DNA from: Cyclobacteriaceae bacterium
Lineage (GTDB): Bacteria > Bacteroidota > Bacteroidia > Cytophagales > Cyclobacteriaceae
Assembly (NCBI GenBank): GCA_029880385.1
Contig: JAOUOM010000045.1
Coordinates: 1-8,878, forward strand
DNA: 8,878 nucleotides
Reading direction: 5' to 3'
Positions within the stretch are counted from its first letter, which is position 1; each line of letters starts with the position of its first letter. The translations under genes were made by a program, and so were the position numbers. Positions 1-5,948 of this stretch are shown here, piece by piece. Below the pieces are notes generated by a model. It was not told the DNA's origin, ran no database searches, and was given only the letters and a program-made list of their open reading frames with translations.

Positions 1-336
1 CAGGTAAAGAAGACCGGCATCAGTGAATTGACCCTTGGGAAAATACTTGACAGCCGCAAAGAAGGACAGAAAATCAAGCTGGTGGCATCCATCGAATGGG
101 TAAATGACGTGTTGCATGCGGAAGTTGCCCCGCGGATCGTGACGGAGGGGGATCCCCTGTATTTTATTGACCATGAAAATAATGCCATCGTAGTAGAGGG
201 AAGCCTCTCGGGGGCACAAACCTATATCGGAAAGGGAGCGGGCAGTCTGCCTACCGGATCAGCCGTACTCAATGACCTCAACCTCCTGATGCATGGGTTT
301 CAGTACCCGCATGTCACCCGTCGGAACGTAGCCTGA
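1..336 (+). CDS. hom: Homoserine dehydrogenase, C-terminal part (5' end outside window)
   Basis: The frame is open from base 1 and stops with TGA at 334-336, so this is the last 111 residues of a longer protein. A TTG at 28 is internal, not the start. Homoserine dehydrogenase reduces aspartate 4-semialdehyde to homoserine with NAD(P)H, on the route to threonine and methionine. The main evidence is the glycine-rich stretch GKGAGSLPTGSAVLNDL at about fragment residues 77-93, which resembles the C-terminal end of the catalytic domain, where monofunctional enzymes typically read GxGAGxxPTxSAVxxDL. The preceding LVASIEW and DPLYFID segments also fit. The protein ends about 18 residues after this motif, so there is no C-terminal ACT domain; monofunctional enzymes in many bacteria carry one. 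The N-terminal NAD-binding domain is not visible, so a bifunctional aspartokinase fusion cannot be excluded. A hairpin terminator begins 12 nt after the stop. Confidence 0.85.
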   Translation, partial: QVKKTGISELTLGKILDSRKEGQKIKLVASIEWVNDVLHAEVAPRIVTEGDPLYFIDHENNAIVVEGSLSGAQTYIGKGAGSLPTGSAVLNDLNLLMHGFQYPHVTRRNVA

Positions 337-348
337 TACCAAAGAAAA

Positions 349-369
349 AACCCACTTAAAAAGTGGGTT
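349..369. terminator. Bidirectional intrinsic terminator after hom
   Basis: A 9-bp perfect stem (AACCCACTT at 349-357, AAGTGGGTT at 361-369) encloses an AAA loop. It starts 12 nt after the hom stop, which suits hom termination, although the + strand tail (GTTTCCTTG) is a weak T-tract. Read on the - strand the stem is followed by TTTTCTTT (348-341), a better tail. It may therefore also end transcripts arriving from the response regulator gene, about 220 nt upstream on that strand. Confidence 0.75.
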
Positions 370-465
370 GTTTCCTTGATTGTTTGCTAGTTATAGTAAG
401 ATTTTTCCTAAGGGGAATAAATACAATACGAAGAAAAAGAATCCGGAATTACTGGCAAAATGACT

Positions 466-494
466 GGGACAAACAGCGCGACGGAGGGACAAAC
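466..494. repeat. 9-bp direct repeat pair in the hom/regulator intergenic region
   Basis: GGGACAAAC occurs at 466-474 and again at 486-494, a 20-bp period. On the - strand each copy contains GTTTGT, preceded by GTC or GCT. This loosely resembles the GTT-centred direct repeats bound by LytTR proteins, whose usual period is about 21-22 bp. No gene start lies beside it, so a binding role is speculative and chance is possible. Confidence 0.3.
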
Positions 495-551
495 GACAAA
501 TATTATCACGAAAAACAGGCGATTTTCAATACGAACACCCGTTTTTCAAAT

Positions 552-566
552 GATTCATAATGAATC
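552..566. repeat. Small palindrome downstream of the response regulator
   Basis: GATTCAT and ATGAATC form a 7-bp perfect inverted repeat around one central A. As RNA it gives a 6-bp stem with a TAA loop. It lies 23 nt past the regulator stop on the - strand, but is followed there by ATTTGAAAAAC rather than a T-tract. It is a poor terminator candidate and may only be an RNA 3'-end stabiliser or chance. Confidence 0.25.
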
Positions 567-588
567 TTACTGCAAGGCATCAATACCC

Positions 589-1263
589 CTATCCGCGTAA
601 TACCGGCCGATAACTACGTCCTACCGGCAACTTCACGTTACTTTTCAAAAGACAGAAATCACTATTGAACTGGATCAGGTGCAATCTATTAATCAGGTAT
701 GAGCGGTGTATATACATAAACCAGTTTGCGGGTAGTATTTCCTGAAAGGTTTTGAGTGCCCCCCGCAACTTCACTTCCTTTCCATCCAGGAGTACAAACC
801 GGGTATAATTTCGTTGGGCTTCCAGATAGAGGATTTCACTATGAGCCAGTCGGGTATGTCCTTCAGCGGTATCCACATCAAGGAACGTCCTGGTCCCTAT
901 TTTTTGTTCGGCCAGGTTGAGCTGAACCATCAACTGGGCTTTGGTAAACGGCTTCACAATGTATCCGGCAGGGTCAAACCCAAGTGCTCGTTTTATGTTT
1001 TCCTGATCACTGTAGGCCGTAATGAAAATAACGGGAATCTGAAGTTGCTGCACATTATTGTATATCGCCAGTCCGTTTTTTTCGCCAAGGTTGATATCCA
1101 TCAGCAGTATATCCGGCAGTTCATTTTTTATTATCTCATCTACCTCCTCATCTCCATACAATACCTTCACGACATCATAACCAAGCTCTTCACAATAGGA
1201 GGCAATCATATTGGCAACGACTGCCTCATCTTCGCATAGAATCACTCTGTACCTGGCATCCAT
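589..1263 (-). CDS. LytTR-family two-component response regulator
   Basis: This 224-residue protein is a phosphorylation-controlled DNA-binding transcription factor. Residues 5-120 are a receiver domain. It has the acidic pair E11/D12, the phospho-acceptor D56 in LLMDINL, the switch residue T82 in IFITAY, and K104 in the KPF motif. Residues about 124-222 form a LytTR DNA-binding domain, with EILYLEAQRNY near 143-153 and the signature HRSYLIN at 186-192. Length and domain order are normal and all key receiver residues are present. The ATG at 1261-1263 puts the receiver at the expected distance from the N-terminus. No Shine-Dalgarno is visible, as is common in Bacteroidota. It lies 91 nt downstream of the sensor kinase on the same strand, so the kinase is its probable partner (inference). 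Target genes cannot be read from the sequence. The + strand reading frames across this region are antisense shadows. Confidence 0.93.
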   Translation of the reverse strand: MDARYRVILCEDEAVVANMIASYCEELGYDVVKVLYGDEEVDEIIKNELPDILLMDINLGEKNGLAIYNNVQQLQIPVIFITAYSDQENIKRALGFDPAGYIVKPFTKAQLMVQLNLAEQKIGTRTFLDVDTAEGHTRLAHSEILYLEAQRNYTRFVLLDGKEVKLRGALKTFQEILPANWFMYIHRSYLINRLHLIQFNSDFCLLKSNVKLPVGRSYRPVLRG

Positions 1264-1354
1264 AATTCCAAAATCTGACGGGTTTTGCTATCAACTAAAT
1301 GCAATAACAATAATAAAGTTATCTTCAAAAAAGAAACAGCATTTGGATTTGATT

Positions 1355-3265
1355 TTATTTCCCTAATTCTATTTCAAACCGGTTAACATCTTTTATATAG
1401 GTAATGGTACCCTTCAACTGCCTGACAAGCATACGGATTAATTTAAAACCAACAGACGAAGGTGCTTCAAAAATTTCCGGATTTGGCAAGCCATCGCCCG
1501 AATCATAATACCCGATTCTGATTTTACCTTTCACATCGGTATATTCGATATAAATAGTTAGTTTGGTATTGTCCGCTTCTGCATGTTTCAATGAATTGGT
1601 GATTAGTTCGTTCAAAATCACGCCTAGCACGATGGCACTTCCCGAGTCTATCATCGAAATCAGGTTATGGCTAACGAATCGTATCAGTTTTTTCTTTCCA
1701 AAACTTTCTTCAGAATATGTTTGCAACTCCTTAATCATATCAACGGCGTTGACCTGTGATTCATCGGATATATCGATCAGCCGTGAATGCACCATGGCCA
1801 TAGCCTCCAAACGTTGCTTTATACGGGAAAACTCTTTTTTTACAGTTACCTCATTTGTTTCTGATTCCTGAAGGTGTATCAATCCGATCAGGAATGAAAG
1901 ATTGTTTTTTACACGGTGATGCACATCTTTTAATAAGGCATCTTTTTGTCCAATAGTATCACTTAACTTTTCGTTTATCCGGCCTATTTCACGGTTTCGC
2001 TTTCGAATCTCTATCACAAATGCCATTAGTCCACTAACAACAAATAAGATCATCACAATCACAAATACAGCAAAGTATCTCCCTTTGCGCTCTTTTTCTG
2101 CATCCTCCTCTGCCTTATCAAGCATCATCTGTCGCCTATTGGATTCATATTCTACCTGCTGGATGGCCAGTTCCTTGTTCATCAGATTTTGAAAATCCAT
2201 CCGCTGCTCGATACGGGCCATTTCCATATAGTTAAATACAGCAGAGTAGTCCCCTTCATGCATTGAAATACTGGCCAGTAATTCATAATAGCTATAGAGT
2301 ATGGAATGCCAATTGTTCTCTACTACAATTGGCAAAGAGGAAATCAACCACTGCTTGGCCTCCTGATATTTTCCTGATTTTATCAGGATTCCAGATAAGT
2401 TTCCAACAGTACTGGCCCAATACCTCACATGACCGGTTTCCTTCCATTGTCGAATGGCCGAGAAATACAAATCACTGGCGGCTTGCAATTCACCCTCCTT
2501 ATGGAGGATCACTCCCAATTCATTTTTACTTGATGCTTCCAGAAATTTATTTCCTTCCTGAGTGGCGATTAGAATAATTTTTTCTGTGATCAATTTGGCA
2601 GAATCAAGTTCCTGCAATTCATTATACACGGCACTTTTTCGGTTAAGAGCATATAGTTTTACAGACAATGGTAATTTATAAAAATCGATCCATTCTGCAG
2701 CTTCACTTAGGTATTGCAACGCAAGCTCATACTTCGATAACACCCTGTAATATTCTGCAATGTTGATGTAGACAACCACCAAACCCAGCCGGTCATTCCA
2801 CTCGCGATAGATGGATTCGGCCTCAAGGAAAGAAGGAAGGGCTCCCTCCATGTCATCCACATATTTATGCAACCTCGCCTGAAGCACCATGAGATCACCT
2901 AAAAACAACTGGCTCCTGGCTGAACGGATATCCATCGAATCAACCAATGCCAGTGCTTCTACATAGCGACTTTGTGCGGAAAGTGCTTTAGCCCGCCAAT
3001 AGACAAAAACCAAGCGTGTAGCCTCATCAAAATCCAGTAACAACATGGAATCAGCAAGGGCCAATGCCGAATCCGGATATGAAAAAATTAGTTGTTGGTA
3101 CATCCTGGCTGCATCCAGGTATTGTTTCATTTGCCCGGGCTGTAACTCCAGTTGATACGCCACCACCTGCTCTGAATAGGGACGATACTGGTATTCGGCC
3201 CTGCCAGCTATAAAAAAAAAGCACATCAGAAAAATAAGTTTGTACTTTCTGATGTGCATTGACAT
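1355..3265 (-). CDS. TPR-domain membrane sensor histidine kinase (HisKA_2 type)
   Basis: This 636-residue kinase should autophosphorylate on histidine and pass phosphate to the adjacent LytTR regulator. A signal peptide is predicted: basic HIRKYK, hydrophobic LIFLMCFFFIAG, and possible cleavage after GRA near residue 23. Residues about 45-350 are helical and rich in A/Y/L repeats typical of TPRs, probably periplasmic. A short coiled segment (about 368-397) precedes one transmembrane helix (about 398-418). The cytoplasmic part has a HisKA_2 motif, HHRVKNNL (H449/H450), then an HATPase_c domain with the N-box ELITNSLKH (E553, N557), the G1 box DSGDG (588-592) and a G2-like SSVGFKL (603-609). 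It looks complete and catalytically intact. The start at 3263-3265 is supported by the signal peptide; M3 (3257-3259) is an alternative. The gene begins 14 nt after lpdA, and its first codons overlap a strong terminator-like hairpin and T-tract (3212-3257), so expression may depend on read-through. The ligand is unknown. Confidence 0.93.
   Translation of the reverse strand: MSMHIRKYKLIFLMCFFFIAGRAEYQYRPYSEQVVAYQLELQPGQMKQYLDAARMYQQLIFSYPDSALALADSMLLLDFDEATRLVFVYWRAKALSAQSRYVEALALVDSMDIRSARSQLFLGDLMVLQARLHKYVDDMEGALPSFLEAESIYREWNDRLGLVVVYINIAEYYRVLSKYELALQYLSEAAEWIDFYKLPLSVKLYALNRKSAVYNELQELDSAKLITEKIILIATQEGNKFLEASSKNELGVILHKEGELQAASDLYFSAIRQWKETGHVRYWASTVGNLSGILIKSGKYQEAKQWLISSLPIVVENNWHSILYSYYELLASISMHEGDYSAVFNYMEMARIEQRMDFQNLMNKELAIQQVEYESNRRQMMLDKAEEDAEKERKGRYFAVFVIVMILFVVSGLMAFVIEIRKRNREIGRINEKLSDTIGQKDALLKDVHHRVKNNLSFLIGLIHLQESETNEVTVKKEFSRIKQRLEAMAMVHSRLIDISDESQVNAVDMIKELQTYSEESFGKKKLIRFVSHNLISMIDSGSAIVLGVILNELITNSLKHAEADNTKLTIYIEYTDVKGKIRIGYYDSGDGLPNPEIFEAPSSVGFKLIRMLVRQLKGTITYIKDVNRFEIELGK
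3212..3257 (-). terminator. Intrinsic terminator of lpdA embedded in the kinase start
   Basis: On the - strand GCACATCAGAAA (3257-3246) and TTTCTGATGTGC (3232-3221) form a 12-bp perfect stem with a 13-nt loop, immediately followed by nine T residues (3220-3212). It begins 22 nt after the lpdA stop, the usual place for a rho-independent terminator. There is no T-tract in the other direction. It lies within codons 3-18 of the sensor kinase; the T-tract encodes the FFF of the signal peptide, and the ATG of M3 touches the stem base. It could act as a full terminator or as a partial attenuator. Confidence 0.8.
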
Positions 3266-3279
3266 GGAATTTTTATTTC

Positions 3280-4674
3280 TTATAAATGAATGACCTCTCC
3301 ATAGGCATCGGCCGCTGCTTCCATGATCGCTTCGGACATGGTAGGGTGCGGATGAACCGATTTTATGATCTCATGACCGGTCGTTTCAAGTTTTCGGGCT
3401 ACGACGGCTTCTGCGATCATTTCGGTAACATTGGCACCAATCATGTGGCAACCCAGCCATTCGCCGTATTTGGCATCGAATATGACTTTGACAAAACCAT
3501 CCGGTGCACCCGCAGCCTTTGCCTTGCCCGAGGCTGTAAACGGAAATTTGCCCACTTTAATTTCATACCCGGCCGCTTTGGCTGCTTTTTCGGTAAGTCC
3601 AACGGATGCCACTTCCGGTGAGCAATAGGTACATCCCGGGATATTTCCGTAATTGAGTGGCTCGGGATGGTGTCCTGCTATCTTTTCGACACAAATAATT
3701 CCCTCAGCCGAAGCTACGTGCGCCAATGCCGGTCCGTGAACAATGTCACCAATGGCATAAATACCATCCACAGACGTTTTGTAGTAATCGTCAACGATCA
3801 CCTTGCCACGATCGGTCCGTACACCGAGTGTTTCCAAACCAATTCCCTCCAGGTTAGTAGAAACCCCAACGGCAGACAACACCACGTCGCATTCCAGCAG
3901 TTCTTCACCTTTTTTGGTTTTGACGGTTACCTTGCACCCATTTCCACTGGTATCTACTTTGGTCACTTCACTTTCAAGCATGATTTTCATACCATTTTTC
4001 TTGAAGTTTCGGGCCAATGCTTTACTGACGTCTTCGTCTTCGAGCGGAACCAAATCCGGCAAAAACTCAACAATGGTAACTTCCGTACCGATGGAATTGT
4101 AGAAATAGGCAAATTCCACTCCGATGGCCCCGGAGCCTACGATCACCATTTTCCTGGGCTGTTTCTCCAGTGTCATAGCCTGGCGGTAACCGATGATTTT
4201 CTTTCCATCAATGGGCATGGCCGGCAATTCACGCGAGCGACCGCCGGTTGCCAGGATAATATGGGTAGCACTGTAGGTAGTGGATTTTCCGCTGGCATCG
4301 GTTACTTCTACCATTTTGCCACGAACCAACTTCCCAAAACCTTCGATATGGTCTATTTTATTTTTTTTAAACAAAAACTGAATACCCTTGCTCATCCCGG
4401 CTGCCACATCCCGGCTCCGTTTCACCATACCACCAAAGTCCGCCTTTGCATCTTTTACGGAAATACCATAATCGGACGCATGCTGGATGTATTCAAAAAT
4501 CTGTGCACTTTTTAATAAAGCCTTGGTAGGAATACATCCCCAATTGAGACATACCCCGCCCAGTTCTGATTTTTCCACGACTCCCACTTTCAGCCCCAAC
4601 TGAGAAGCCCGAATCGCCGCAACGTACCCGCCAGGTCCGCTTCCAATAACTATCAAATCGTATTGTGACGCCAT
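3280..4674 (-). CDS. lpdA: Dihydrolipoyl dehydrogenase (E3)
   Basis: This 464-residue flavoenzyme reoxidises dihydrolipoamide with NAD+. It serves as the shared E3 subunit of pyruvate, 2-oxoglutarate and branched-chain 2-oxoacid dehydrogenases and of the glycine cleavage system. The N-terminal FAD site GSGPGGY is at 11-17. The redox disulfide is C42/C47 in GGVCLNWGCIPTK. The NAD-binding GSGAIGVEFA lies near residue 180. The second FAD motif, YAIGD, is near residue 310. The C-terminal dimerisation domain ends with HPHPTMSEA, giving the catalytic dyad H443/E448. Length is typical and every key residue is present. The ATG at 4672-4674 places the FAD motif at its usual position. No E1 or E2 gene lies next to it, so it is an unlinked E3 and which complex it serves cannot be told. 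It is followed by a sensor kinase in the same direction and by a terminator overlapping that kinase. The upstream 482 bp must hold its promoter, but I found no clear match. Confidence 0.97.
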   Translation of the reverse strand: MASQYDLIVIGSGPGGYVAAIRASQLGLKVGVVEKSELGGVCLNWGCIPTKALLKSAQIFEYIQHASDYGISVKDAKADFGGMVKRSRDVAAGMSKGIQFLFKKNKIDHIEGFGKLVRGKMVEVTDASGKSTTYSATHIILATGGRSRELPAMPIDGKKIIGYRQAMTLEKQPRKMVIVGSGAIGVEFAYFYNSIGTEVTIVEFLPDLVPLEDEDVSKALARNFKKNGMKIMLESEVTKVDTSGNGCKVTVKTKKGEELLECDVVLSAVGVSTNLEGIGLETLGVRTDRGKVIVDDYYKTSVDGIYAIGDIVHGPALAHVASAEGIICVEKIAGHHPEPLNYGNIPGCTYCSPEVASVGLTEKAAKAAGYEIKVGKFPFTASGKAKAAGAPDGFVKVIFDAKYGEWLGCHMIGANVTEMIAEAVVARKLETTGHEIIKSVHPHPTMSEAIMEAAADAYGEVIHL

Positions 4675-4769
4675 TTTTATTATTATTTATTAAGTCCTGC
4701 TTTCAATGTTGGCCTGCATCCCGCTAATTGAGCAGCCATTAGTTTGAAATGAATTGCAATTTTAACCCT

Positions 4770-4792
4770 TTTCGCAAATCCAACCTGCGAAA
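4770..4792. repeat. 7-bp inverted repeat upstream of lpdA
   Basis: TTTCGCA (4770-4776) and TGCGAAA (4786-4792) are perfect complements separated by 9 nt. The element lies about 95 bp before the lpdA start and overlaps the near-miss -7 sequence on the - strand (4775-4782). It might be an operator or a leader hairpin. A repeat this short can arise by chance, and no regulator is implied by sequence alone. Confidence 0.3.
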
Positions 4793-5109
4793 GTACCCAT
4801 AAACTTGCAAAGAGCTTTATTGAAAAGGCAGGTTCCTGTACCTAACGCATGATTTTTGACAACCCGCACATCCATACAGGATTTTGCCGTACCCGGTTAG
4901 CCTGAAATATAATTTGCAGATATTTCGCCCGACATAAAATTTCGCCTGATGACTTCCTGAAGAGCAGCCCTACCCAATCAATTAAAACCGGCAAATGCCT
5001 TTTGCTTATTTTAAAAAAAATAGCGTCACCTCATGCACCGCACATGGGTTTCCCCGGTATATTCCCTTCCGTACGCTGGCACCACTGCCACCAATATTGA
5101 AACTATGCC

Positions 5110-5117
5110 TATCTTTG
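5110..5117 (+). promoter_or_regulatory. Probable -7 promoter element of fabG
   Basis: TATCTTTG matches the Bacteroidota primary sigma -7 consensus TAnnTTTG exactly. It lies 39 bp before the fabG ATG, which would give a leader of roughly 30-35 nt. No TTTG is present about 19 bp further upstream, where the -33 element should be, so the promoter is only half matched. Confidence 0.5.
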
Positions 5118-5156
5118 ACCACAAATAATTTCGCTGAATAAATTTCATTTTTCAAG

Positions 5157-5897
5157 ATGTTAAAAAACAAAACCGCACTGATTACCGGCGCATCAAAAGG
5201 CATTGGAAGGGCCATTGCCACCGTATTTGCAGCCAATGGAGCCAATATTGCCTTTACCTACCTTTCCAGCGTGGAAAAGGGACAGGCACTCGAAAAAGAA
5301 CTTGAAGCCTATGGCGTAAAAGCCAAAGGATATCGGTCTGATGCATCGGATTTTGCTGCTGCTGATGCACTTGTTGCAAGTGTGGTTGCCGATTTCGGAA
5401 CACTGGATGTTTTGATCAACAATGCCGGTATCACCCGCGATAATTTGTTGCTTCGAATGACTGAGGAAGCCTGGGACGAAATCATGAACGTCAACTTAAA
5501 GTCTTGTTTCAATACGGTAAAGGCCGCCTCGCGAACTTTTATGAAGCAAAAAAGCGGATCGATCATCAACATGTCATCGGTAGTAGGCCTCAAAGGAAAC
5601 CCGGGTCAGGCGAATTACGCTGCCTCAAAAGCAGGTATCATTGGGTTTTCAAAATCCATTGCACTCGAACTTGGTTCACGAAACATCCGATGCAATGTGG
5701 TGGCTCCGGGATTTATCGAAACGGAAATGACCGACGTGCTTGACGAAAAAACCGTACAGGGCTGGCGGGATGCTATTCCGTTAAAACGAGGCGGAACACC
5801 GGAAGACGTGGCACAGGCTTGTCTTTTCCTCGCATCTGATCAGTCTGCCTACATTACGGGGCAGGTCATTCAGGTAGATGGTGGCATGCTTACCTAA
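5157..5897 (+). CDS. fabG: 3-oxoacyl-[acyl-carrier-protein] reductase
   Basis: This 246-residue short-chain dehydrogenase uses NADPH to reduce 3-oxoacyl-ACP to (R)-3-hydroxyacyl-ACP, the first reduction of each fatty-acid elongation cycle, in the cytoplasm. The cofactor loop TGASKGIG is at 10-17, with NNAG at 88-91. The catalytic set is N113, S141, Y154 and K158 (YAASK). The segment NNAGITRDNLLLRM is close to the sequence seen in true FabG proteins, which favours FabG over a generic SDR. The C-terminus IQVDGGMLT is also typical, and the length is standard. The ATG at 5157 is chosen because the Rossmann motif follows at the normal distance; no Shine-Dalgarno is visible. A probable -7 promoter lies 39 bp upstream and a strong terminator starts 23 nt after the stop, so it is probably transcribed alone. 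No other fab genes or acpP are adjacent. Confidence 0.95.
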   Translation: MLKNKTALITGASKGIGRAIATVFAANGANIAFTYLSSVEKGQALEKELEAYGVKAKGYRSDASDFAAADALVASVVADFGTLDVLINNAGITRDNLLLRMTEEAWDEIMNVNLKSCFNTVKAASRTFMKQKSGSIINMSSVVGLKGNPGQANYAASKAGIIGFSKSIALELGSRNIRCNVVAPGFIETEMTDVLDEKTVQGWRDAIPLKRGGTPEDVAQACLFLASDQSAYITGQVIQVDGGMLT

Positions 5898-5920
5898 TTC
5901 AAACCATTTAAACAAAACAG

Positions 5921-5945
5921 GGCCGTGCATATCGGCCTTTTTTTT
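5921..5945 (+). terminator. Intrinsic terminator of fabG
   Basis: GGCCG (5921-5925) pairs with CGGCC (5933-5937) around a 7-nt loop, extendable by a G-T and an A-T pair. It is followed by eight T residues (5938-5945). It lies 23 nt after the fabG stop and ends 3 nt before the ATG of the VWA gene. A GTG at 5925, in frame with the VWA gene, lies inside the stem and is therefore an unlikely start. Confidence 0.85.
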
Positions 5946-5948
5946 ACT

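Larger units (their letters stand above)
4675..5156. other. Divergent intergenic region between lpdA and fabG
   Basis: These 482 bp contain no credible gene; the one - strand frame here runs into the antisense of fabG. The stretch is A/T-rich in places, including an A8 run at 5013-5020. It must carry the start signals of both genes. Visible elements are a TAnnTTTG match before fabG (5110-5117), an inverted repeat at 4770-4792, and a 10-bp palindrome AATTGCAATT at 4752-4761. On the lpdA side the closest -7 match is TGGATTTG (minus strand of 4775-4782), one base off consensus and without a properly spaced TTTG. I see no tRNA, rRNA or recognisable riboswitch. A small RNA cannot be ruled out by eye. 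Confidence 0.7.

Noticed and set aside
363..560. A 65-codon + strand reading frame after hom
   Set aside because: Its GTG start lies inside the terminator hairpin, and its product has no recognisable family features or compositional sense.
814..1239. A 141-codon + strand frame
   Set aside because: It is antisense to the receiver domain of the LytTR regulator and is a shadow frame.
3667..4515. A 282-codon + strand frame
   Set aside because: It is fully antisense to lpdA, whose every key motif is present on the other strand; the product has no known features.
4883..4916. TTTG and TATAATTTG as a possible + strand promoter
   Set aside because: The -7-like element has one base too many between TA and TTTG, and the spacing to the upstream TTTG is too long; no gene follows closely.
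4991..5012. Hairpin GCAAA/TTTGC followed by T-rich sequence as a possible terminator
   Set aside because: The stem is only 5 bp, A/T-rich, and no gene ends nearby on the + strand.
5006..5245. A 79-codon - strand frame in the lpdA/fabG intergenic region
   Set aside because: About 90 bp of it is antisense to the start of fabG, including the cofactor-binding codons, and the rest has no family signature.
5925..5948. GTG start extending the VWA protein by 8 residues
   Set aside because: The GTG is within the fabG terminator stem and the T-tract would be its first codons; the ATG at 5949 is the better start.
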